Positions 1 through 10,605 of a stretch of 31,324 bases of DNA are shown in pieces. How positions within the stretch are numbered: position 1 is the first letter of the stretch; every line of letters begins with the position of its first letter. The stretch is from Hymenopellis radicata (taxonomy: Eukaryota; Basidiomycota; Agaricomycetes; Agaricales; Physalacriaceae). The notes beneath the pieces were generated by a model. The model saw nothing but the letters and a program-made list of their open reading frames with translations, was not told the DNA's origin and searched no databases. The stretch lies in contig JADNRX010000585.1 of the NCBI GenBank assembly GCA_015501595.1, positions 1-31,324 of the forward strand, read 5' to 3'. A program made the position numbers and the translations under genes.

Positions 1-1225
1 AGTGTATTGCACTCGTGTGTGGTGGCGGGTGTACCCGTGTACACACCCGCTCCAGCACCCCCGACTCACAGCCAACTCATGCAACACTTGCATCCCCCAG
101 CCATTGCGAGGGGAGCAGCAGTGCTGCATGATGCGGCGTTGAGGAGATGGAGGATGGGAGGATGGGATCTTGACGGCGTCTGTCAACGCCGCCAAAAATG
201 CAGAATAACGCAAAAAGATACGTACCAACCCGCCACGTCACCAGCAGATGACGCGGCGGCCCAAAATCCACCGCCCCCACTCTTCAAGCGCGCTGTTGAG
301 CGCGGCGGGTGGCGTCACGAAGTGTCTGCTGCCCTTTTGCAGGGGCTTACACGTCCTGCACTGGCCGTTTCCGTGGAGACGACGCAAAGTCGTCTCCTGG
401 CCCATCAATGTGCCGACGCAGAGTCGAGCACAGGGGCAAAAATCACCGACTTAAAAAGTCGAGTGACGCTGCCATCGTCGCCGACGTAAAGTCGAGCGAC
501 GGCCCGATCAGATGCTTGCGTGTCCTTCTCGGATCTCGGCCCGGTCCGCCGGATCACGAGAACACGTCTTTGTGACGAGTTTTTGGCCTCAAATAAATAA
601 AATAAAATTCAAAAAAATTAGTAAAAATGCGAGTGTCCACCGGGTGTCTGCCGCCGGGTACTCGTGGCCCAGAGGCAGACACCCGCACTCGGGTAGACAC
701 CCGTGGTGACACCCCACCCGAGTTCAACAAACACTCGGCACCCGGGTGTGAGTGCCGGGTGCACCCGCGAGTACTCGCAAACACCCGGCACTCGTGCCCA
801 GGTCTACCACGCACAAGTCCGCAGACCGCCCAAAAAACCCGAAGGTACGGCGTCGAAAAAAGAAAGACGTACTTGGGTAAGACTTTACGGAGTGTAGCCA
901 CACATGGTGCCAAAGTCGTAGTGGTGGTGGTGGGAGATTAAGAAATTTTTAAAAGTTTGATCAGACAGCGACGGCATTATAAATATTATAGTCCGACGAA
1001 CAGTGTTCAAAATGTAACTTTAAGGCGTCCGTTGTAAGGAATCGCTTGAATTTCATACGGCTAATGAAATGTATGCATGACTACTCTGCAGGCGTGTCCT
1101 TCGGTCCAATGGGCCGACTTTTCCCAAATCATCCTCAAAATCTTCGTCGAGCTCCGAGGTTGAATCCTCTTCGACTGCGTTCTAAAATCAATTGATGAGT
1201 CGGGTACGAGACAAGAAATTCAACG
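1..1225. repeat. Repeat-rich intergenic DNA with ACCCG/CGGGT words and hairpins
   Basis: I see no convincing gene here. Positions 30-60 and about 620-820 are dense in ACCCG, CGGGTG and GAGTACTCG words in both orientations. A clear hairpin has a 12-base stem, CGGGTGTCTGCC at 641-652 against its complement at 674-685. The palindrome CACCCGGGTG lies near 739. Such word-rich inverted segments are common in the subterminal regions of fungal hAT-type transposons, so this may be the end of a non-autonomous element. I could not find matching terminal inverted repeats or a target duplication, so the family is an inference. Confidence 0.4.
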
Positions 1226-2224
1226 CTATGTACCTCTAACGCACGCAACAACTGGGCTACCCGTTATCGCGACGATGACATTGGAAGTATTGTATTGTTG
1301 ACCGCGCGACATGTTTTTGAGGGTGGAGAAGACACGTTCAACGGGGTGTTGTTGTAAGAGGAGACACTCTGGGACATGGCGTAGGTTGTTGTGGGAGTGT
1401 CGGGAGAGTGCGTAGTTGGTGGTGGTAGTCTTGGTCAAGGTGATGATCGAGGAAACGTTGCAAGTGGGTAAATGAATCTCGGGTCGACGAGTACGAGTAC
1501 TGTCCGGAACGGACGCATACGAGTGCTCGTCTCCTCGACAAGGAATCAGTTTAGGATTGGCGCTAGGCGGAAGTCTCAGTTCGAAGACGGAATGAGGAAT
1601 GAATGCAAACATACTCGCCCCGACGTTGCTGCTAGTTGCGATAAGGGATAGAAGCGGTTCTTCACGCGGTACGTTGCTGCGTGAGCGTTCTCTCGCCTCC
1701 GGGAAGTCGCATACTTGGGTTCCAGGGCTTTCTTTCTGCAATGAAAAATCAGTCAAGATCACTGGAAATAGCATCTAGCACGCACCGAGCTATGCACTCC
1801 CGCGCCGCCTTCTGTTGTTGTTGTCTATAATGTCTGGTTTCTTGAGATCCCCGCTTGAGGCTTATCCTGTCGTCGGCGCTGTCGCTTAACGCGCAGTGTC
1901 GCAAGGTCGGGTGCGTCTTCGGAAGCACGAATGGTTGGCGAGGACCGGCACGCTGGGAGGACAACACGAAGAGTAGACTGCTAGAGAGGAGACGGCAGCA
2001 AAGCAGCAAAGTCGGCACGACGATGATGGTGGTAAGTGATCAAGTCGTTCTCAGATCAAATAGATCTGTCCTACATGATCTATGGCACTTTTGTTCATTC
2101 AAGTGTCAAACACTCTATTCTGCTTAGATTCTCTTTACAAGTCGAAGAACATTAAATCCATGAAATTAAAGTAAAATCAGTAGAACTACATGAACGTCGT
2201 GATAAAGTAATCAAAGAACGCGAA

Positions 2225-5200
2225 TTAATCTGATGTGAACGAAGAACTGAGGGCCTCCAACTGGGCATCAAGAAGGGCGCGCTCTTCATCCTCTTGGAGT
2301 AACGCCGCGAAAGGATCAATACTTACGACCTCATCGTTTCTGCCTCGTTGACTTTCGCAAAGTCTGTCTTGTCCTCGCGCCATCGCGCCTTCATCAGTTG
2401 GAGCTCTTCAAACTTGACCGAGCCCAGCTTCGCGCGTAAAACAGACGCGGTTTCGCCACTGCTAGAGAACAACCGCTCACAGGAGACTGATGTCGCCTGT
2501 GCAGGGAGGATGTCGACGGCGATGCGGGCAACTGTTGGATAACGACGAGCATTTTTCTAGATCAGGAGGTAAGAGAGAAGAATAAGAATGAGATGGGAGG
2601 ACTAACCGGCCAATAGACACATAAGTCGGTTTTGGCTGTGACGGATTTCGACATGCGCTTGGTCCACGCACGCAGCTCCGACTCCCAAGACTTATAGCGA
2701 TCGTTTCCGCGAGTCTTAACGAGAGCGGCGCGCGCCTTTTCAAATGCATCGTTAGGATCCTCGTCTGCATCTGAGGTTACCGCGGGTGATGAGGAACGAG
2801 TAGGAGCAGGGGAAGAAGTAGCAGGGGGTACGTCTTGATCATCGCCTTTGTCTTCTGGCTCATCGTCGTCATCGTCATCGTCGTCCTGGTCGTAGTCGGA
2901 CTCAGAGCTATCAGAGTCCAAGTTGTCGGGACCAAGATAGTCCCCAGTGAGGCGTAGAGGCCAATACTTTTCCATCTGTTTAATGGTTAATGTTGAAAAC
3001 ATTAGAAATCCGAATCATAACGCACAGCAGTTTCGACGACCTTTCGCGCTTCCTCTTGCCAGTTCTTGGCGTTCTTGTTACCCTTTGCGATTTCCTCCTT
3101 CTGAGCGTCCGCACCGCCCCAGTTCGTATCCGTCCAGAGAAGCTTGTAATTGGGATGTACGACTATTCATAAAGGTGAGCGGAGGATCAGACACGAAAAG
3201 CCCACGTACACATAGCGAGAATATAAGAGGGTTTGAGATCGAACTTGCTGTAGTACTTGTCAAACTTTTCGAAGCCGGCATCGAGTGCGGAATGATATAA
3301 CGTGTATTTTGGGTCGTTCCGCTTGATGGTCCAGGCTCTGAGGAGTGTTTCGTATGCAGGAAGGACACTGTAGATCGTGGGTGTCTCGCTCGACGACCAG
3401 CTCTGTTGAATACCATGCGGATCCTAAGGGAAAATTAATAAAATCAACTAAAAGAAAACACAAGAACGCACAGCAAGAATCTCGCGAATATCCACAACAC
3501 GAAGCCAGGCTTTCGGTTTAAGCTTGAATGCCGTCCAAGGAATTTTCTTGATGGGCTTGCCCTTCTGTCGGATGATGGTGATGGGGCCAAAGCGCTCGTC
3601 CGCTGCAGAAATGAAACGATTGATTGCCTAAACATTAGTGAGTAAACACTTGAGTACCGGCGACCGCAGAAGGGACTTACGCTCGAAAGTTCAATAGCGC
3701 GATCAACCATTCCATACGCGGTTCCCCAACGTGTATTTCCATGGAGGATTAAGGAAAGGGTAGGCTCCATTTTCAACTCGGTTTGAAGGCCGTGGAAGTA
3801 CGCGATCCGTTGGCCAGAGGCTTGAATTTTGACACTTAACGTCCGAATGGCCGCGAGACAGTCGATGTCGCCGTGTATAAGATTATCGGGCTCACTAGGA
3901 TCCCACTCCCAAATGGCTTGTGTAGTAGCGAGGGCGGCCTGCGACGTGATCTCGTCATGACGGCTTCGATTCCAAGATTGAGAATATGTGCAAGACACCT
4001 AATGCAAGTTAGATATATTCACAGTGGAAAGAGAGAAGAGGACATTAGCTGGTGTTGGGCAGCATTCCAATCGCCTAGATCCAGTGCGCGGTGAAGCTTC
4101 TCGAGCGTGACGCAGAGGGGACCGTTGCTGGGCGCGTTATCCAAGGTGAGATCACCAAGCTGAAAAATTCAAACTCAGCAAAGGGAACTGGTAAACGCGT
4201 ACAAACCAACAGACCTTCGAGATCTTTCGGTCAACATCGATGATACCAACTCGCTGGCAGGTACTGAAAAAGTACCTGCCTCGTTCTCGCCACTATGGTC
4301 GCCCTCGATTGCTCGGAATCCAATGACGGCGGTGCGGATACTCCATCGCGGCATTTTCTTCTTGCGGAGCGCAATCACTGTCCAAGTTCCAGTGACGCCG
4401 AGGAATCCCGTCTTTCGCGCAAGTCTTTCGGCGGTCCACCCATCCGCGGCACAGCAGACCACGCCAAGCGCCTCCTGTCATAAAGGTGAGTTGCATGCTT
4501 CAAATTTTAATCTGACTTACCTGGATTGATTTCTTGTCAGCTTCTAAAGCCGCGACACATTCATTATGGATGTATTTCATGATTTTGTGGGATGTGGGGA
4601 GTTCACGAGATCGGGTGGCTGGGCGCATGGCGACGAGTACGTTGCGGAATTTGGCGGCGTCGGCGGTGGCGAGAGACTGCCTGAAATCAGTACGTGTATA
4701 GTTTACTGCACTCCAAACTTACCTGATCCGTGCAGCAGATGAACTTCGCAATGTGCTCCTCCGCGGATTTCACTGAAAAACTCCTTGGAACCTTCGACGG
4801 CTTGAAGACACCCAACAAGGTCCCCGCGTTTGGGTCTTTCCCCGCTTTGACCACCTCCGCCTTCTTTGCCGCCACCTCCTCTGCCTTTACCATATCTGCC
4901 GGCTTCGCTTTTTGGCGGATTTCTATTCCCTTATCCTTGCAGTACTTTCGTACACCGCGAAATGCTGCCGACAATGGACACGCAGCGACGAATTACTTCC
5001 AACCTTGAATGCGGCGCGGAGGCCTCCTTTACCCTCAACGATGGATGGGTTCGCTCTGACGACCAGGTAAGCAAATGAAGTTGCGACCATAGAATAATAC
5101 TAACTTGCAGATAGTGCAGAATCGTCCTGTTTGCGGCAAATCGTTATGAAGGCCACGGAAGACAACCTTCTTGACCGGTTCAAATATGCTGTTCAAGTCG

Positions 5201-5608
5201 TCAGCGGCTTCCCTTGTTGGCTGTATCTTGGCAATCTCGGCAACATGGCGTGCGTGGAGGATCTTGCTCGGTCAGTCAAACTATCATTCTTTATTAACAG
5301 CGTCAGCTTACCGGAGCATCCTCATCTGCAGATTCCTCGTCTCCTTCATCCTCATCGACGTCCATGGCTGACTCGGGCGACGATACGGGGTCGGGTTTCG
5401 CTGCCTTCTTTCCTCGGCGACGCTTCGCGGGTGCGGCTTCCGGTTCATCGGCTTCACTCTCATCTACCTCGGATGTCGTATTCCCTCGGTGACGTTTGCT
5501 GGAGCCCGACTTGGAGGTCGACGCCGTCGTCGACCGTGTTTGCAATGAGGGGGTCGATTTCTTGGTGGGTGCTGTCCGTTTTTTCGCAATGGTCTTCTTG
5601 TTGGCCAT
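2225..5608 (-). pseudogene. hAT superfamily transposase, 12 exons, four frame breaks
   Basis: This is the transposase of a hAT DNA transposon, which cuts and pastes the element. I read 12 exons: 5608-5312, 5262-5105, 5055-4723, 4676-4521, 4474-4215, 4159-4044, 3998-3681, 3627-3472, 3423-3210, 3162-3026, 2975-2607, 2556-2225, all with GT..AG introns of 45-55 bases. The N-terminus is basic and NLS-like, with an acidic stretch. A BED-type zinc finger follows (CTIC, then HCRQH). The core has AADGWT, GFLGVTG, LTLDNA and CLAHILNL. The C-terminal hAT dimerisation domain has ATSVSCERLFSSSGET. The full protein would be about 949 residues, normal for the family. Four single-base frame breaks lie near 4946, 4279, 3955 and 2336; each is cured by one added base. 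As written the copy cannot make a full protein, but it may be young or the breaks may be sequence errors. Confidence 0.9.
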
Positions 5609-5649
5609 ATTGGTCCCCGTAGGTGTATGTCGTGGTTTGTATATGTGAA

Positions 5650-6000
5650 ACGGACTGCTACGATCATTTTTATATTACAGTCTGTTTGTATATGTTAGTT
5701 TCACCTGTACTATCCGGTTTTTTGTTGCTGTTCCTCGAGCTCGTAGTAGGTACAAAATATATATTCCTTTATGTGGAGAGTTGACAGTCTTGACCGGTTA
5801 AAACCGGTCTTAACTTGACCAGTTAAGACCGGTTTTAGCCAGTTAGATGCCAGTTAGGTGTTTACCTCTGGCGGATCATAGCCGGTAACCGTAACCGGTT
5901 AAGTTTGTGACCGGTTACGTTGCGATCAGTCAAATTTTCGGTCAAGTCCGGTCAAGTTATGCACCTTAACCGGTTAAGCATAACTTGACTTTCAAACCCT
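5650..6000. repeat. Subterminal ACCGGTTAA-rich region of the hAT element
   Basis: Between about 5790 and 5990 the words ACCGGTTAA, ACCGGTC and GTTAAGACCGG recur in both orientations. It ends in a long hairpin at about 5952-5987, centred on the 14-base palindrome CTTAACCGGTTAAG at 5965-5978. This array lies just upstream of the hAT transposase start and stops abruptly at about 6000, where a different repeat begins. hAT transposases bind clustered subterminal words, so this is probably the 5' end of the element. The outer end near 2200 or beyond lacks matching words, so the left border is unresolved. Confidence 0.5.
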
Positions 6001-6092
6001 AGTAGGGGCTCGAGTCCGTCGCTGGATACTGTCCTCATTCAAACCTCTGGCGAGCTGTAATTTCGTTTTGTGCCCGGACATTGAACACTGAT

Positions 6093-6360
6093 TGTGAGAA
6101 AACGAGAGCGACGCGTCGATGAACAGGTGAGTTAAGAAGTTGTCGGGACTGGACAGGTGCGGAAATACCCGCAAATTCGAAACTGGATTGTACTGACTAC
6201 CTACAGGTCCTTTATACTCTACAGGTATGTACTATGAATAACTATCGGAGGCATGACTAATGTACGGCGGGAATGGTGGCGAGTCGGTGGTGATGGCACC
6301 GGTGGAGTGCGCCGGGATCGGGAGTACCGGTATCGGGTGCAGCGATGCACTTGATATTCC
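6093..6360. mobile_element. 268-bp insertion with 9-bp flanking direct repeat
   Basis: Copies B and C of the repeat family run straight through this point, but copy A has 268 extra bases. The insert is bordered by AACACTGAT at 6084-6092 and again at 6361-6369, which looks like a target-site duplication. No terminal inverted repeats are obvious. Its right part is rich in ACCGG and CGGGT words, like hAT subterminal regions. An 8-9 base duplication would suit a small non-autonomous hAT-type element, but that is inference. Confidence 0.5.
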
Positions 6361-6833
6361 AACACTGATCACTGATATGAGCTTAAGACGTAGGTGAGAA
6401 GGCACTTGTAGCCCATCGACTACCTCGTGCTCATGTATATTGATAGGACCGTCTTCTCTTTTTGCACCAAGAGTTGAGTATCATTGCCGCTGACTGTTCT
6501 CACATCTTGACCACCAACATGCGCAGTAAGTCGAGTCGTGTTCCTCGTAAGCGTTGGTATTAACTCTTCCAGCTTGGCAACAACCAAGTAGTCATGCCCA
6601 CGATGCTAGTCTCCCTTAGGCAGACTCGATCAAAGCTGACACTTACCACGATGCTAGAAAATACACTGTTTTCCTCGAGATTGCGATGATGGCAAAAGTG
6701 CCGAATTCGAGACGTGATTCGGAGATGGTCAGTACTTTTTGTACCTCGACACCCTTATGAAAGTCTCTACATTGAAAACTCCCTACAGGCTCGTAGGGCT
6801 GAGGGCAGAATTGACGCCACCACTGCATACGTG

Positions 6834-6930
6834 TCGGATATGGTGTAAAGGCTAACATTGCCGCCTCTCATGCAAAGGTTTAGCTGTTCTTTCTGCGCCG
6901 CAGCTCGGGGTTCGATTCCCCGTATCCGAA
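6834..6930 (+). tRNA. tRNA-Glu(CUC), intron-containing, one anticodon-stem mismatch
   Basis: The acceptor arms TCGGATA and TATCCGA pair perfectly. Box A-like TGGTGTAAAGGCTAACA and box B GGTTCGATTCC are present. The anticodon loop reads C-T-CTC-A, giving anticodon CTC. An intron of about 25 bases (6871-6895) sits after position 37, the usual site. The anticodon stem GCCGC faces GCCGC instead of GCGGC, leaving one C-C mismatch, so function is uncertain. Confidence 0.75.
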
Positions 6931-7140
6931 TGCAGACAATAGCTTCAGTTTTTTTGCTCCTTGTCATCAGGGTGTTCTAAAGTCTTATTGGCGACGACGG
7001 ATCCAGAGGTTCACTGATTTGTGGATGTAACTATGCCTGGCCCTGGCACCGCAGGCCTCGTACAAGCTGCCAAATTTCTTTCAACTACACGCTTCCAACT
7101 CCATTTGTATCTGGGAGACGTACGGCAAGTGCGGTGCGTA

Positions 7141-8236
7141 CTAGGGAATGTATCGTCGTTGGGTATAGTCACTAGTGTACTTAGTTTCGATAAAATAGGC
7201 CCCTTTTCCCTTAACAGGCAGGTCGATCGCTTTTGATCGATTGCCGAGTTGCCGAGCACGTGGCCCGGCTGACCCTTGCTGTGGGTGGCTACGTGCACGC
7301 GTGGCCTGCATCCATACCACCATTCCCGCCTCGTTCGATTATCGCTTGCACTCCGGAGCTCAGCAGTGCCTCACCAAACGTTGTTCTACACTGTACTTTG
7401 GGCTCCGGGCTTCGTTGGCTTGCCAGCTTGGATCTGTAGTGTGCGGAGGAGAAGCAGGTACCGGTGATGATGGTCGTCGTGCTGGACCTCTCAAATTTTC
7501 GAGCGCCTGCGGCGCGCTGTTGAGCAGTAGCTTGTATTTTACCCATGTACTCTCGTTTTTAGTCTATGTACATGACTGGAATTTTGTCTCTAGGAAGAAT
7601 TACAATATTACCTTTCTCTTCTTGACACCGGTGCCTGCGGCGGGTTGTCGGCGGGCCATTATGTGTGCATGTGTAAACACTCAACTTGACTAAATGGCCG
7701 TTCAGAGATTTTTGGCTGCCTGCGGCGCGATAAAAGACTCTACTCGTAGATCAATCAGCGTGATCGAGCGCCACAGTTTTCGGGGCGCCTGCGGCGCGTC
7801 AAGTGCTCAAGTTCAGTATCTGGCACTACAGTTACATAGCATCCGATAAATGAAGACTATGACATATTTACATGCCTACGCACGTACATCGTGAATGGAG
7901 CTGACAACCCGGGAACTACAAGCCCTGTCCTCATGGTATTTCCAGTAAGCTACAATAAGTAGCCACAGCAGCCAAGTAAGTGCCGGTAAGTGTCAAAATA
8001 ACTGAAATAACCATCATTATAACCTGAAATAACAGGGTCTTCCTACACCACCAAAATTCTTGGGGGTAGCGAGGATATTAGATCGCGATGTTTGTAGACT
8101 GTAGAGTAAGAATAAAGCTTCATTGTCTTAATCGGGCTGCTTCGACATCCAGAGCGAAACGTCGATCCGGTGTTCCGGCATCATCGGAACGACGGGGAAA
8201 TGATATTATTTGGATGTTGCTTCCTTCCTCAATCTC
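7141..8236. other. Intergenic region with four GCCTGCGGCG palindromic motifs
   Basis: No coding region with recognisable domains or believable introns is seen. The near-palindrome GCGCCTGCGGCGCG, or close variants, occurs four times within 300 bases: 7503-7517, 7632-7644, 7715-7729 and 7784-7798. The spacing is irregular. The rest appears to be ordinary low-information sequence. Confidence 0.5.
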
Positions 8237-9309
8237 ATGTCGTCTACCACTTGGCCTTTTAACTGCTCGCAGGCCGTTTCCGGCTTAATCTCCAACCATG
8301 TCTTCACCAACGTACGGATTGGCACCTTCTGGCGCCTGAGCAGTCCAACCAGCACAAGGAGCTCTTGGCCATGCTTGAGGCCCCGGAAAACCAGCGCAAC
8401 AAAGCTTGGGCATATCACCGCCTCGATGTATACAGGGCGAACTCTTTGGAGGTCCACCTCCACCCACGGACCCCGCCGAGGCTGCAGCTATCACCCATTT
8501 CACAACGTGTGCGATGGGCATTGCCAATAAGCTTGGCCTCAGCGCGGAGGAACGGAAAGAGCTACTTATTGTACCCTCGGTTCATTTTCTGTTGCTGCTC
8601 ATGATTCACGACTTATTCTCGTCAGTTGAGAGCACCCCACGAGGCCATTATTTGGCTCAGTGGTCATGTTCTCGCGATGCGCTCATCGCTGGCTGCCATT
8701 CACCCCGCGGACCAAAAGTTTGAGATTTTGTCGTCGCTCAATGTTCGTTTACTCTCCTGTCCTGTGGCATGCCACTAATTCCAAGTTAGCTTATCGTCGT
8801 TGGTGCTTGTCGCGAGGTACTGCTTGACTCGTCGTTGGGGGCGTATCTAAAGCGGCTGAACAAGAAAGCGGTCGTCAGCATTATGTTTCCTTGTTTGATA
8901 CTCTCTCTCTGACTGCCATTACTCAAGGAAATCATGAAGGCTCGAGGTGTCCCCCGCTCCATTCTAGATGACTCTACAGGTGCGATGCCCGTGATCAAGT
9001 TACGCATCGGCGGCTTGCTCACACACTCCCGCAACCAAATGAAGGGCAAGGTAAGGATAATTTTCTTGTTCTCTTGAGTCTTGGCTGATATTGACTCCAT
9101 GCACAGCTCGGAGAATCTTTTGGTGTGTGGGATACGGCAAATCAGAAGTGGACGGGCACCAGCATTGGAATCTACGAGCTTACCGAGGGCATCATTGCTG
9201 CTGTTGGCGGCACATCGTATTCGTTAGCGATCACGATTCGGCTTATGGCCCAGAGATGTACGGCGACCAGTCCCTGTCATCCTTGCCCGATAATCTCACC
9301 GAGGAGTAA
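8237..9309 (+). pseudogene. Multi-exon gene of unknown function, three frame breaks
   Basis: I do not recognise the family. Five exons join cleanly: 8237-8570, 8626-8742, 8790-8870, 8928-9050 and 9107-9309, with GT..AG introns of 47-57 bases. The protein would be about 286 residues. Segments include ENQRNKAWAYHRLDVYR, FGGPPPPTDPAEAAAITHF, GIANKLGLSAEERKELL, HEAIIWLSGHVLAMR, LIVVGACREVLLDSSL and LGESFGVWDTANQKWTGTS. The acidic tail ends in LPDNLTEE. There is no signal peptide or membrane segment. Reading needs one extra base near 8336 (CTGAGC), 8436 (a GGG run) and 9248 (ATGGCCC). The start at 8237 is the first in-frame ATG; an upstream exon is possible. The consistent intron phases argue that this is, or recently was, a real gene. 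Confidence 0.6.
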
Positions 9310-9561
9310 CGGCGCCAGACACTCGTTTCCCGTTGAATTTACCTCTCATCCGTAGTCAATAGTATTCTTGATAGTAGCTCTATTAATGTCATCTGTTTTT
9401 CCTGCACTTTTTGTCGTGATGTGTGCAATCTCGAGTAATACCTGGTATCCGGAACAAGCCTGTTTTCGATGTCTGCTCAGGGAACATTCAAATGAGATAT
9501 TAATTCATATCCGACTGACACAGCACGCGGTATATCAAGCTAAGATAGTCTGGTATGGATC

Positions 9562-9817
9562 GAAATACTGTAGCGTTTCGACCGCAAATTCACATAACGG
9601 GTCACAGAGGTCTTTGAAGTGAAGCTATATATACACCATAACGGGTCACGGACCACTTTGGCCAGGCACGAGCCTCCAAATAAGGAAATTTCAGGTCCCG
9701 CCTATGGCGGGACTGTCCAAATAAGGCAATTTAAGGGTCTGTGAAGCTGTTCGCTGTAACTTCAGACCATAACGGGTCACAGGCTGTGAAGTTACGGTTG
9801 AAACGCTACAGTATTTC
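9562..9817. mobile_element. 256-bp MITE with 33-bp terminal inverted repeats
   Basis: The ends at 9562-9594 and 9785-9817 are inverted copies with 30 of 33 bases matching, beginning GAAATACTGTAGCGTTTC. The interior has no coding capacity. It contains ATAACGGGTCAC three times (9594, 9638, 9769), CCAAATAAGG twice, and the hairpin GTCCCGCCTATGGCGGGAC. This is the form of a non-autonomous DNA transposon. A TA duplication within the repeat end would fit a Tc1/mariner-type mover, but the exact border and family are not proven. Confidence 0.8.
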
Positions 9818-10519
9818 TTATGAATTTATGTCCAGGCGACATCATTGGATGTCACTTAGATGTCACTCTTCGCACAGCGTGAGATCATCCCTCTTAGATC
9901 GCGGCGACGTCTAGACCTGACGGCGGTGTAGGGTAGTAGCACACGAGTGAGTACACATGCTGGACCCTGCGATCGGAAGCATGTATCAATCGCGTTCTCT
10001 TCTGGCCTCTTCTTGACGCGTTGAGGATATTTCTGTAGTGAAGACATTCCATGAAAATGCATGAAGCATTCCCCATGGAAGCCTTTCAGTTGTATGAAAT
10101 GGTGAATCCTGCGCGCGCGCTCTGCCGTGATCTTAAACGACGCGACCGGCGCGACCGAATCACTGAAGGGATCAATGCCGGATGTGGCATCCATATGACA
10201 AATAACTCTCAAAGGAATATGGACTCCGTTCTTGCCAGTTTCAGAGCTTAAGTCCTCCAGTCAACATTAGCAGAGTCGGAATACTACTGACAGGAGCTTG
10301 TAACGTGCTACCAAGCAAAGTATGATGACTATTCAATGCGGGCGATAGAGGTTCAAGTAATCTAGGGTCGTCGCGTGTCATGATGCACTGGGCGTGGCGC
10401 GCGGAGGCGAGCGAGCATTCCTCCCTGCAATCCAAATCGGGATTGAGGATCTTCCGAGATCTTGGAAGAACTGCCGGTATTTTGGCTGTTATTTCTTCGT
10501 GAATAACTGTACTTATTTA
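9818..10519. other. Intergenic region, nothing recognised
   Basis: Open frames on both strands are short and lack homology-like features or introns. No RNA gene or repeat is evident until the damaged tRNA-Glu remnant near 10520. Confidence 0.5.
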
Positions 10520-10576
10520 AAAGGCTACCGTTGTCGCCGCTTTAGGGCAGCTCGGGGTTCGAGTCCCCGAATGCGG
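10520..10576 (+). pseudogene. tRNA-Glu remnant (3' part)
   Basis: The stretch contains AAAAGGCTACCGTTGTCGCC, a shrunken anticodon region, and then GCAGCTCGGGGTTCGAGTCC. The T arm and box B are intact, as in the tRNA-Glu copies. The acceptor 5' arm, the anticodon loop and the intron are lost or unreadable, and the 3' end has diverged (CCCGAATGCGG). Confidence 0.55.
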
Positions 10577-10605
10577 TGTGTTCAATCTTTCGGATAAATT
10601 TTTCG

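Larger units (their letters stand above)
6001..7140 (+). repeat. Repeat unit copy A (tRNA-Glu-bearing family)
   Basis: This stretch is homologous to 13740-13140 read on the minus strand and, in its 3' part, to 14290-13907 on the minus strand. Shared landmarks in order are GGGGCTCGAGTCCGTCG, GTGCCCGGAC, GAGAAGGCACTTGTAGC, CCTCGTAAGCGT, a tRNA-Glu, then GTTCACTGATTT and CAACTACACG. Its first 300 bases also match 10660-10860. The start carries a box-B-like GGCTCGAGTCC. It is interrupted by an insertion at 6093-6360. It may be a SINE-like or segmentally duplicated unit. Confidence 0.65.

Noticed and set aside
1..820. Possible telomere or subtelomeric repeat because of CCCG words
   Set aside because: There is no tandem TTAGGG-type array; the words are irregular and occur in both orientations.
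1226..2018. Minus-strand frame with an intron-like GTGCGT..TTGCAG at 1785-1736
   Set aside because: The intron borders are good, but neither exon shows a known domain, no ATG suits the start, and later parts need further unproved joins.
4263..4280. Hairpin GGCAGGTACT with its inverse inside the hAT gene
   Set aside because: Both arms fall in coding sequence that matches the transposase family, so it is probably chance.
7241..7693. 150-codon open frame on the plus strand
   Set aside because: No start context, no introns, no recognisable motif, and it crosses two of the GC palindromes.
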